NCBI GenBank assembly: GCA_024742395.1
Contig: JANSYO010000024.1
Location: 1-57,163 of the forward strand
Reading direction: 5' to 3'
From: Cytophagales bacterium
GTDB taxonomy: Bacteria; Bacteroidota; Bacteroidia; Cytophagales; Spirosomataceae
Length of the DNA: 57,163 nucleotides
Part shown: positions 49,847-57,163 of the stretch, in pieces
Layout of the letters: each line of letters begins with the position of its first letter
Position numbering within the stretch: position 1 is the stretch's first letter
Translations under genes and position numbers: made by a program
Notes under the pieces: model-generated
Told to the model about the DNA's origin: nothing
Seen by the model: the letters and a program-made list of their open reading frames with translations, nothing else
Databases searched by the model: none

Positions 49847-52501
49847 TTAACTCCTTTTATGTTTACTGTTTACCTCTTCAATGAGGTCTGCCACAAGACC
49901 GGTCCATCCTGTCTGATGAGCCGCCCCACAGCCTTCGCCGGTATCGCCATTAAAATACTCATGGAAAAGATAGTGATCTTTGAAGAACTCTTCTTTATCA
50001 TACGTTTCATAACCACTAAGAGAGGCTCTTTTTCCTTCAGCATTTCGTTCAAAAATCTTAATCAAACGTTCTGAAATGGCGTATGCACTTTTAGAGATTG
50101 TCGTAATTTCACCAGAGCCTGTTGGGTACTCTACCTCATAGTCATCGCCATAGTATTGCGAAAACTTATGCAATGCATCAATGATGAGGTAATTCAATGG
50201 AAACCATATGGGCCCTCGCCAGTTGCTGTTCCCCCCCATTATTGAAAGGTCAGACTCTGCCGGTGTGTACCTTACGCTCAGATCCTCACCGTTCAGATTA
50301 AAAATAAACGGATTGGCTTCATGAAATTTAGAAAGAGACCTGATACCATAATCTGAAAGGAATTCGTCTTCATTAAAAAGACGCTTAAGCACCATTTTCA
50401 TCCTATGGCCTCTTAGTAAGGAGAGTAAATGTGTTTCGCCTTTACCGGGCTCGTGCCACCTTGAAATAAGCGAAGCCAGATCTGGTCTGTTCTTCAACAC
50501 CCACTCAAGCCTCTTTTTAAACTCTGGCAACTTTTCTAATAAATCTTCATGTATTACCTCAACTGCACACAAAGGAATGAGACCCACCAGAGATTTTATT
50601 TTAAGAAAAACTGTTCGGCCGTCAGGAGTATGAAGTTTATCGTAATAAAACTGATCCTCTTCATCCCACAGTCCCAGCATGCCTTGCTCCATGTTATTGT
50701 TTATGGCTGCCGCTATATGAAGAAAATGCTCAAAAAACTTAGATGCCATATCCTGATACACTGGTCTATCTAAAGATATTTCCAGCGAGATTCTAAGCAT
50801 ATTCAAGGTAAAAATTGCCATCCAACCTGTGGCATCAGCCTGACGAAGTTTCATGTTTGGAATCTGTGCATTTCTATCAAACACCCCGATATTATCCAGA
50901 CCTAAGAAACCACCACCAAAAATATTATTTCCGTCTTCATCCTTTTGATTTACCCACCAGGTGAAGTTCAGCAGAAGTTTATGAAAAATTCTTTCAAGAA
51001 AAGCGAAATCACCCTTGCCACCACGCTGCTCTTTGTCAATTTCATACACTTTCCAGGTGGCCCAGGCATGTACCGGTGGATTCACATCCGAGAAGTTCCA
51101 TTCATAAGCTGGAATTTGCCCGTTAGGATGCATATAATATTCCCTTAAAACTACCGCCAATTGCCTTTTGGCGAAATCGGCATCTATTTTAGCCAGTGTG
51201 ACAGTATGAAAAGCCAGGTCCCATGCTGCGAACCACGGATACTCCCATTTGTCAGGCATGGAAAGTATATTGTGCATGTAGGCATGTTTCCAGGTTGAGT
51301 TTCTTTCAAAGTTCCTCCCTGAAAACTTAAAAGGCATTTTCGGATCGCCGTTGGCCCATTGATTGATATTATAATAGTAGAACTGCTTGTTCCACATCAT
51401 GCCGGCAAACGCTTGTCTCTGAATTCTTTTTTGTTCTTCAGATTTGATATCTTCCTGCACCACAGCATAAAACTCATCTGCATTTTTTTGGGCTGCTTCA
51501 AAAAGAGTATCAAACTCCTGAAAAGGCTCTTTAATGTCAGTTTGTTCAGAGAATCGTAATCTTATTTCCACTGATTCGCCTGCCTCCAAATTTTTTTCAT
51601 AGAGGCCGGCCATTTTTGTCCCAATATTGTTCTTATTGACGGCCTTCTTATTGTCGTGAATAAGGTATTGATCAAAAGCATCTTTAACATGAAGGCTTTT
51701 ATTTGGCTTACCAAAGATACGTTTCATGTCTGTTTCATTCTCTGTATAAAGGACATCATCTGCATCTTCGAGATAAAGCTTATACTTTGAAAATAAAGGA
51801 TGACTTACTTCCACCTGCTTTTTAGCAATACCTGTCAGCATTGGTTTTTGACTGTAATCCTTGTAACCCCATGACCAAGTATTTCTAAACCACAGTGTAG
51901 GTAGGATGGCCAATTTAGCTTTCTTACCCGATCTGTTATAGGCAGTAAGTTTTATTAAAATATCATTCTGATCTGCTTTGGCATATTCAATGTATATATC
52001 AAAGTAGTTCTCATCATCAAAAATTCCTGTATCTAAAATTTCGAATTCCTGATCATGTTTGGTACGGGCCCTGCTCTGTGCCAATAGTTCCTCATATGGA
52101 TACTCTAAAATTGGATATTTATAGAGCATTTTCATGTAAGAATGCGTGGGTGTGCTATCTAAGTAATAGTATAGCTCTTTTACATCTTCCCCATGATTCC
52201 CTTCTTTTCCTGTCAGCCCAAATAACCGCTCTTTTAATATCGGATCGTTATAATTCCAGAAGGAGAAAGAAAAACAAATGTGCTGTTTATTGTCAGAGAT
52301 CCCACCTATTCCATCTTCACCCCATCTGTAGGCTCTGCTTCTGGCATGATCATGACTGAAGTACTCCCAGCTATCTCCATAGACAGAATAATCTTCTCTT
52401 ACCGTTCCCCATTGACGCTCAGACAAATACGGCCCCCATTTCTTCCATCCTCTGTTGTCAGGCCTGTCATTTAATCTTTGTTTCTCTAAAGTATCTTTCA
52501 T
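49847..52501 (-). CDS. GH63-like (MGH1-type) glucosidase
   Basis: 884 residues from the ATG at 52501; an extension to 52522 adds seven residues with no family match. No signal peptide, so cytoplasmic. It opens with the conserved RPDNRGWKKWGPYLSERQWGTVREDYSVYGDSWEYFSHDHARSRAYRWGEDGIGG. The catalytic (alpha/alpha)6 part contains WEYPWFAAWDLAFHTVTLAKID, with the general acid Asp, and GGNSNWRGPIWFPLNYLII near the end with the second acidic site region. The family trims glucose or mannosyl-glycerate-like sugars from oligosaccharides; bacterial members are often linked to glucosylglycerate or trehalose metabolism. Confidence 0.9.
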   Translation of the reverse strand: MKDTLEKQRLNDRPDNRGWKKWGPYLSERQWGTVREDYSVYGDSWEYFSHDHARSRAYRWGEDGIGGISDNKQHICFSFSFWNYNDPILKERLFGLTGKEGNHGEDVKELYYYLDSTPTHSYMKMLYKYPILEYPYEELLAQSRARTKHDQEFEILDTGIFDDENYFDIYIEYAKADQNDILIKLTAYNRSGKKAKLAILPTLWFRNTWSWGYKDYSQKPMLTGIAKKQVEVSHPLFSKYKLYLEDADDVLYTENETDMKRIFGKPNKSLHVKDAFDQYLIHDNKKAVNKNNIGTKMAGLYEKNLEAGESVEIRLRFSEQTDIKEPFQEFDTLFEAAQKNADEFYAVVQEDIKSEEQKRIQRQAFAGMMWNKQFYYYNINQWANGDPKMPFKFSGRNFERNSTWKHAYMHNILSMPDKWEYPWFAAWDLAFHTVTLAKIDADFAKRQLAVVLREYYMHPNGQIPAYEWNFSDVNPPVHAWATWKVYEIDKEQRGGKGDFAFLERIFHKLLLNFTWWVNQKDEDGNNIFGGGFLGLDNIGVFDRNAQIPNMKLRQADATGWMAIFTLNMLRISLEISLDRPVYQDMASKFFEHFLHIAAAINNNMEQGMLGLWDEEDQFYYDKLHTPDGRTVFLKIKSLVGLIPLCAVEVIHEDLLEKLPEFKKRLEWVLKNRPDLASLISRWHEPGKGETHLLSLLRGHRMKMVLKRLFNEDEFLSDYGIRSLSKFHEANPFIFNLNGEDLSVRYTPAESDLSIMGGNSNWRGPIWFPLNYLIIDALHKFSQYYGDDYEVEYPTGSGEITTISKSAYAISERLIKIFERNAEGKRASLSGYETYDKEEFFKDHYLFHEYFNGDTGEGCGAAHQTGWTGLVADLIEEVNSKHKRS

Positions 52502-52572
52502 ATAATCTAGTAAGACGCACAAAAAGCAAATTTATCTAAATAGCTAAGCAGGCAGCTAAAATTATTCAGTTT

Positions 52573-53334
52573 TTAAAGTATATATTCAAATTCTTTATTA
52601 CCAAATTGAATTAGTCCTAATTCTGTTTCCATAAGAAGACTACCAGAGGCTGTTATCCCTTTAATTCTGCCATTAAACACCTCATTTTGACTTCTAAATT
52701 GATGCCATTCATCTCTTCTGAAGAGTTTTTCCAAAAATCTTTCCTTTTGCTTTTCAGTATTTCCCTCTTTCAGTTCTAAATACTCGATCTCCAGTTTTTC
52801 AGCCAGACTAGTCAGCAAATCTTCTAAATTAAATTCCTGATTTACAACATTCTTAAGTGAAGTGGCATGATCAATTAGAAATTCCGTTTGATTAATATTG
52901 AGGCCAATCCCAACCATACTAGTCCCTAAACTTCCTGAAGAAATGAGGCTTTCGATCAGGATACCTCCTATCTTTTCATTATCAATGTAAATATCATTAG
53001 GCCATTTAATCTTCAGGGAATCCTTCTGTATTATAGCCTTTAATGTTTCATAAATACCTAATGAAACAGCCATATTAAGCTGAAATTGATCTTTCACAGA
53101 GAGAAATGATGGCTTAAGGATAAGTGTAAATGTTAGGTTTTTTCCTGCCTGACTTTCCCATTTATTACCTCTTTGTCCTTTCCCTTTGGTTTGATGGTCA
53201 GTTATGACAATTAGCCCTTCTTCCAGCTCCCCTTTTTGAATTTTTTCTGAAGCATATTCGTTAGTTGAGTGACAAGATGGCAGATAAATTGACTTTTTGC
53301 CTGTAAAAGATGTTTTGGGCTGAATTTTGTACAA
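52573..53334 (-). CDS. birA: Biotin--[acetyl-CoA-carboxylase] ligase
   Basis: 253 residues without the N-terminal DNA-binding domain, so a ligase only and not a repressor. Catalytic motifs: LPSCHSTNEYA, HQTKGKGQRGNKWESQAGKNLTFTLIL with the Gly-Arg-Gly-like loop, LKIKWPNDIYIDNEKIGGILIES (biotin- and ATP-binding), and GIGLNINQTEF. It attaches biotin to the carboxylase carrier protein. The start is TTG at 53334: an in-frame TAG lies at 53341-53343 and no other start codon fits. Divergent from rsfS. Confidence 0.93.
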   Translation of the reverse strand: MYKIQPKTSFTGKKSIYLPSCHSTNEYASEKIQKGELEEGLIVITDHQTKGKGQRGNKWESQAGKNLTFTLILKPSFLSVKDQFQLNMAVSLGIYETLKAIIQKDSLKIKWPNDIYIDNEKIGGILIESLISSGSLGTSMVGIGLNINQTEFLIDHATSLKNVVNQEFNLEDLLTSLAEKLEIEYLELKEGNTEKQKERFLEKLFRRDEWHQFRSQNEVFNGRIKGITASGSLLMETELGLIQFGNKEFEYIL

Positions 53335-53430
53335 ATTGTTCTAAATTAGCTTATCTAATTTTTGAATAGAAAAAGCGTTTAAAATTGCATTCGAAATAAG
53401 AAATGCAAAATTAGTTGTAAATCATACTTA

Positions 53431-53829
53431 ATGAAAAAAGAAAAGCAACTTTCGAGTTCTGAACTAAGCCAATATGTTGTAGAAGGAATGCTCGAAAAAA
53501 AGGCAAGTAACGTCGTCGTGATGGATTTGCGAAAAGTTAATAACGCTATTTCAGATTATTTTGTGATTTGTTCTGGAAACTCTGACACTCAGATTGAGGC
53601 AATTGCCAGCTCTGTAGAGGAAGTAGTTTACAAGAAAACTGCACAAGATCCCTGGAATAGAGAAGGACGTCAGAATAGAGAATGGATTCTGCTGGACTAC
53701 GTAGATGTGGTAGTACATGTATTCCAGAAAGAAAAGAGATCTTTCTATGACATTGAATCCTTATGGGGGGATGCAGACTTCACATATTTTAGTGAAGATA
53801 TGAAACCTTCTAAGAAACCTACCGTTTAA
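53431..53829 (+). CDS. rsfS: Ribosome silencing factor RsfS
   Basis: 132 residues. It contains VVEGMLEKKASNVVVMDLRKVNNAISDYFVICSGNSDTQIEAIASSVEEVV and GRQNREWILLDYVDVVVHVFQKEKRSFYDIESLWGD, the RsfS/YbeB/Iojap core. It binds ribosomal protein uL14 and blocks joining of the 30S and 50S subunits during nutrient stress. The short acidic to basic C-terminal tail (DMKPSKKPTV) is outside the fold. ftsH follows by 31 bp, and the birA-rsfS-ftsH arrangement is common in Bacteroidota. Confidence 0.95.
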   Translation: MKKEKQLSSSELSQYVVEGMLEKKASNVVVMDLRKVNNAISDYFVICSGNSDTQIEAIASSVEEVVYKKTAQDPWNREGRQNREWILLDYVDVVVHVFQKEKRSFYDIESLWGDADFTYFSEDMKPSKKPTV

Positions 53830-53860
53830 TAAGTTAGCACAAAGATAATAAACCATAAAT

Positions 53861-55924
53861 ATGTCTAAAGAACAAAAACCATTACCCAACGGAAAGAAGA
53901 AAGCCCCTTTAGGTAATGGTCCGGGATTTCAAGGTTGGATAATCCTTGCATTAATTGTTGGTATTATAGGCGTTATGCTTTTTTCAAATAACAAAAGCTT
54001 ATCTCCTATTAAGTACAAGCAGCTGGAGCAGATGGTTACCAAAGGCGAGGTAAAAAAAGTAGCTGTAGTGAGTGATGCTAATGTAGTAGAGGTCACTTTA
54101 AGCAGTGAGGCTCTCCAATTACCAGAATACAAAAACCTATTGGGCAATAACAGATATACCTCTGGCCCACACATGAAAGTAGACATTGTGTCTGAAATTG
54201 CTTTCATGAATGAATTCAATGATTTTATAAACAAGTCGAGCCTGTCAGAAGATCAAAAAGCACAGTTATATCCTGAGCCAATACATCGTGAAGACATTAT
54301 GAACACCTTGTTCAATTGGCTTCCACTAATCCTATTCTTTGGGTTAATGTATTTCCTGATGACAAGAATGGCCGGTGGTGGTGGTCCTGGTGGTGCCTTG
54401 TTCAATATTGGAAAATCAAGAGCGGCTCTTTTTGATACTGACAATAAGGTAAAGATCACTTTTAAGGATGTGGCTGGCCTGGATGAAGCCAAAGAAGAAT
54501 TAACTGAGATTGTTGATTTTTTAAAAAAGCCTAAAAAATATACAGAGCTGGGAGGTAAAATTCCTAAAGGTGCTCTTTTAGTAGGCCCTCCAGGTACAGG
54601 TAAAACCTTAATGGCCAAAGCCGTTGCAGGTGAAGCCAGTGTGCCTTTCTTCTCTTTATCAGGTTCTGATTTTGTAGAAATGTTTGTGGGTGTAGGAGCG
54701 GCACGTGTTCGTGACTTATTCAAACAAGCCAAAGAAAAAGCACCATGTATCATCTTTATTGATGAGATTGACGCCGTAGGTAGATTAAGAGGTAGAGGGG
54801 CCATGCCAGGTGGTAATGATGAAAGAGAGAATACTTTGAACTCGCTTCTGGTAGAAATGGATGGCTTCGGCTCTGAAGCAGGAATCATTATCATTGCTGC
54901 CACAAACAGACCGGATGTTCTTGATCCGGCTCTTCTGAGACCTGGTCGTTTTGACAGACAAATAAGCGTAGATGCACCAGACATTAACGGACGTGAGGCT
55001 ATTTTTAAAGTGCACATGCGTCCGTTGAAACTTTCTGATGAAGTAGATGCTAAAAAATTAGCTACTCAGACTCCTGGTTTTGCCGGTGCAGAAATTGCCA
55101 ACGTATGTAATGAAGCCGCTTTATTGGCCGCAAGAAGAGAGAGAAAGGCCATTGAGATGAAAGACTTTCAGGATGCAATTGACAGAGAAATTGGTGGATT
55201 AGAGAAAAAGAACAAACTTATTTCTCCTGAAGAGAAAGAGATCATCGCCTACCATGAAGCAGGGCATGCTGTTACCGGCTGGTATTTAGAACATGCTAAC
55301 CCATTAGTTAAGGTGAGTATCGTACCGAGAGGTATTGCGGCCTTAGGTTATGCCCAATATTTACCAAAAGAACAGTATTTGTACAGAACTGAGCAGCTAT
55401 TTGATGAGATGTGTATGGCCTTAGGTGGTCGTGCGGCAGAAGATGTAATATTTGGAAAAATCTCAACCGGAGCCTTGAGTGATTTAGAGAAAATCACAAA
55501 AATGGCCTATAGCATGGTTACTATCTATGGTCTGAACAGTGAAATAGGAAATCTTTCCTTTTACGACTCGAAAGGCCAATCAGAATATAATTTTACTAAA
55601 CCATATTCTGATGATACGGCTCGTAAGATAGATGAAGAGGTGAAAAAACTAGTAGATGAGGCCTACAAACGTACAAAAGATCTTCTTCTGGAAAAGAAAG
55701 ATGATCTAGACAAATTGGCTCAGCAGCTTCTTCAGAAGGAGATCATTTATCAAAGTGATTTGGTAGAGCTAATTGGTGAAAGGCCATTTGATAAGCCTAC
55801 TGCTTATCAGGAATATATGGATCAGAAACCTGTAGAAGATGCCAAGGAAGAGGAAGAAAAGAAAGAAGAAGATGATTCTGAAAGCACTGAAGCTGACAAA
55901 GAAGAAAGCTCAATTAAGTCTTAA
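53861..55924 (+). CDS. ftsH: ATP-dependent zinc metalloprotease FtsH
   Basis: 687 residues. Two membrane spans (about 24-41 and 152-168) flank a periplasmic domain. AAA module: Walker A GPPGTGKT (242-249), Walker [11 protein letters not shown], second region of homology [19 protein letters not shown]. Protease: zinc motif HEAGH at 465-469. The C-terminal coiled region and a very acidic tail end the chain. It degrades misfolded membrane proteins and regulators at the inner membrane. The last codons form half of a 28-bp perfect palindrome, and a strong terminator follows. Confidence 0.97.
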   Translation: MSKEQKPLPNGKKKAPLGNGPGFQGWIILALIVGIIGVMLFSNNKSLSPIKYKQLEQMVTKGEVKKVAVVSDANVVEVTLSSEALQLPEYKNLLGNNRYTSGPHMKVDIVSEIAFMNEFNDFINKSSLSEDQKAQLYPEPIHREDIMNTLFNWLPLILFFGLMYFLMTRMAGGGGPGGALFNIGKSRAALFDTDNKVKITFKDVAGLDEAKEELTEIVDFLKKPKKYTELGGKIPKGALLVGPPGTGKTLMAKAVAGEASVPFFSLSGSDFVEMFVGVGAARVRDLFKQAKEKAPCIIFIDEIDAVGRLRGRGAMPGGNDERENTLNSLLVEMDGFGSEAGIIIIAATNRPDVLDPALLRPGRFDRQISVDAPDINGREAIFKVHMRPLKLSDEVDAKKLATQTPGFAGAEIANVCNEAALLAARRERKAIEMKDFQDAIDREIGGLEKKNKLISPEEKEIIAYHEAGHAVTGWYLEHANPLVKVSIVPRGIAALGYAQYLPKEQYLYRTEQLFDEMCMALGGRAAEDVIFGKISTGALSDLEKITKMAYSMVTIYGLNSEIGNLSFYDSKGQSEYNFTKPYSDDTARKIDEEVKKLVDEAYKRTKDLLLEKKDDLDKLAQQLLQKEIIYQSDLVELIGERPFDKPTAYQEYMDQKPVEDAKEEEEKKEEDDSESTEADKEESSIKS

Positions 55925-55936
55925 GACTTAATTGAG
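55909..55936. repeat. 28-bp perfect palindrome spanning the ftsH stop codon
   Basis: From CTCAATTAAGTCTT (55909-55922) to its exact reverse complement (55923-55936), with no central spacer. It covers the last codons and TAA of ftsH. It lies 8 bp before the terminator hairpin at 55945. Confidence 0.85.
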
Positions 55937-55944
55937 TATTAATG

Positions 55945-55981
55945 AAAACGGCAGGCGATTCTACATCACCTGCCGTTTTTT
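55945..55981. terminator. Bidirectional terminator after ftsH
   Basis: AAAACGGCAGG (55945-55955) and CCTGCCGTTTT (55969-55979) with a 13-base loop, T-run to 55981. It serves ftsH and, in reverse, the DUF937 gene ending at 56016. Confidence 0.88.
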
Positions 55982-56015
55982 ATTGATCAATATTCTAATA
56001 CTTCTTACAAGAAGA

Positions 56016-56654
56016 TTACTTACCAAATAAGCCCCCAAGTAAACCGCCAAGACCTTTCTTAGCACTGCCACTATTTAATACCATTCCGGCTACATCATCT
56101 AAGATGCTACCATCTCCATCTGCGTCAAGGAATGACTCAATGAGGCTTTGCTGCTTGTTAGCATTGTCGCCACCACCTAATAAACCTCCTAAAACACTTG
56201 ATAAATCATTTTGATTGCTCACATTTTGTTGTCTGGCTTGCTTTCCGATAACTCCCATTAAAATTGGAGCTGCAACCTTCATAATTTGAGCTACCTGAGA
56301 CATATCCAATCCAGATTTCTGAGAAAGTGCAGCCTCTACATTCGTTTTCTTTGCACCTAATACATGGCCTAGAATGTTATCTCCATCCTGCATAACAGCA
56401 TCATCTACCCCACCTTGGAATAAACCACCTAGATTATCTAAAATTCCACCATCATGCTTACCCATAACAGCTCCTAAAAGCCCTTGAGCACCCTCTGGTG
56501 TAGAGGCATTCTTTTGCATAGCACCCATAAGTACAGGCATAGCCATGCTTAACAGGTCAGCAGTTTTATTTTGAGGTGCTCCTGTTTGTCCGCTTACCCC
56601 ACTGATAATTGTTTTACCTAAATCACTATTTAGTAAATCTAGTATTCCAGCCAT
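56016..56654 (-). CDS. DUF937 domain protein
   Basis: 212 residues, opening MAGILDLLNSDLGKTIISGVSGQTGAPQNKTADLLSMAMPVLMGAMQKNAS, the DUF937 repeat. A second copy of the helical pattern is at about 95-150 (VLGAKKTNVEAALSQKSGLDMSQVAQIMKVAAPILMGVIGKQA). Low-complexity Gly/Leu tracts (GGLLGGG) and a Gly-rich tail end the chain. The family is described as cytoplasmic-to-envelope helical repeats of unknown function. A DADGDGSILDD stretch resembles a calcium loop. Monocistronic. Confidence 0.87.
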   Translation of the reverse strand: MAGILDLLNSDLGKTIISGVSGQTGAPQNKTADLLSMAMPVLMGAMQKNASTPEGAQGLLGAVMGKHDGGILDNLGGLFQGGVDDAVMQDGDNILGHVLGAKKTNVEAALSQKSGLDMSQVAQIMKVAAPILMGVIGKQARQQNVSNQNDLSSVLGGLLGGGDNANKQQSLIESFLDADGDGSILDDVAGMVLNSGSAKKGLGGLLGGLFGK

Positions 56655-56781
56655 TTGTATAAAAGTTAAAGTTTAGTGTTAAATACATTCCGTTAAAAAT
56701 ACATAAAAAAGCAGTATTTAACTATTGGTGCTTTCCGTTCATTATTAAGACTTCATTTTAAAATAAAGTCACAGTAAGAAG

Positions 56782-57163
56782 TTATTTAATCAGTCCTACA
56801 GACAAAATAAATTGATTTGAACCAAAAAAGAACTCTTTAGGGCTATTGGCAGGGCCAATAATAGAGGAGCCGTAATTCGTTATTCCACCTTCATAGCGTG
56901 CATCAAAAAAGAAGGTCTTGAATTCAAAACCCAGGCCGAAAACGGTATTGACTATAGGTCTGTTAAAAAAGGAGTTATCAAAGTCATCTCCGGTGTAAGG
57001 CTCCAAGGCCTTAATAAACTCTTCATTCTTTGATAAAGCGTAAGAAATAACAGGACCACCAAAAACTCTGGCATCCCTGAATCTAATTCCCAAAAGAACT
57101 GGTACATCAATAGCAGAAAACTTTGCATCTACCCTATTGAGCAAATTGCCATTACGATCTAAA
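56782..57163 (-). CDS. Outer-membrane beta-barrel protein (PorT-like), 5' end outside the window
   Basis: The C-terminal 120-odd residues are seen; the frame stays open to the window edge (reading LDRNGNLLNRVDAKFSAIDVPVLLGIRF). Alternating strand pattern with FSAIDVPVLLGIRF, RVFGGPVISYAL, VFGLGFEFKTFFFDARYEGGITNYG and the terminal FILSVGLIK fits a PorT/OmpA-like barrel of the porin family in Bacteroidota. Outer-membrane location is inferred. The start codon, signal peptide and neighbours upstream lie beyond 57163. Confidence 0.75.
   Translation of the reverse strand, partial: LDRNGNLLNRVDAKFSAIDVPVLLGIRFRDARVFGGPVISYALSKNEEFIKALEPYTGDDFDNSFFNRPIVNTVFGLGFEFKTFFFDARYEGGITNYGSSIIGPANSPKEFFFGSNQFILSVGLIK

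Noticed and set aside
54253-55017. 254-codon open frame on the minus strand within ftsH
   Set aside because: It is an antisense shadow of the conserved AAA domain; the composition is Ser/Pro/Ala-rich with no recognisable fold, and ftsH is certain on the plus strand.
1-57163. CRISPR arrays, tRNA or rRNA genes, prophage modules
   Set aside because: No regularly spaced repeat-spacer units, cloverleaf-like sequences or phage structural genes were recognised by reading; a tRNA scan would be needed to exclude a tRNA fully.

Overview
The window comes from the chromosome of a Bacteroidota bacterium, most likely Cytophagales. The support is a SusC/SusD pair, a DUF4290-murA gene pair, a DUF3276 (PUR-like) protein, an RprX/RprY-like two-component pair, Asp in place of Cys in the MurA active site, and recurrent promoter elements of the Bacteroidota type (TAnnTTTG). 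The species cannot be fixed from sequence alone. No rRNA, tRNA, CRISPR array, prophage or complete mobile element was seen; three 18-bp-spaced repeats at the left edge may be the end of an insertion sequence lying outside.

Layout. 1-11.1 kb is an accessory stretch of small genes: a DUF3500 lipoprotein, three Crp/Fnr-type regulators each followed by redox or membrane genes, an HNH protein, a frameshifted acetyltransferase, an SDR, a GNAT and a clipped DUF6624 gene. 11.3-15.8 kb holds an ADP-ribosylglycohydrolase-like protein, a GH140-like glycosidase and a sulfatase, probably for glycan breakdown. 16-20.1 kb has a gamma-glutamylcyclotransferase-like lipoprotein and an HlyD/permease/ATPase export operon with overlapping genes. 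20.1-28.7 kb carries a PQQ dehydrogenase with a haem domain, an SDR/AraC pair, a two-component system, two NAD(P)-binding proteins and a DUF3276 protein. 29-38.8 kb mixes RlpA, DUF58, YbjQ, DinB-like and GHL10 proteins with the DUF4290-murA-ywbE operon, a decayed gene region, and SASA and EEP hydrolases. 39-57 kb holds mutS, a susC-susD-amidohydrolase operon, a GH63-like glucosidase, birA, rsfS-ftsH, a DUF937 protein and a truncated outer-membrane barrel gene.

Main finding. The three Crp/Fnr genes at 1.7, 7.7 and 10.1 kb share one architecture. A few bases after each regulator stop codon lies a 16-bp dyad, and a TAnnTTTG-like promoter element begins exactly 29.5 bp after the dyad centre, followed by a co-directional target gene. 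The two regulators with an FNR-like recognition helix (E-T-L-S-R) face dyads with the FNR-like half-site TTTGAC. The third has Glu instead of that Arg and faces a different dyad (CTTAA-N6-TTAAG). These look like self-contained one-component sensor-output cassettes with operator specificity readable from the sequence. Outputs are an MDR oxidoreductase, a cupin/DoxX/FMN-reductase group, and a second DoxX protein.

Other points of interest are an A8-run frameshift in a GNAT gene, a perfect 18-bp hairpin inside the second cassette, a 28-bp perfect palindrome over the ftsH stop codon, terminators embedded in the 3' ends of convergent genes, and a hairpin inside the first codons of the susCD-linked amidohydrolase.
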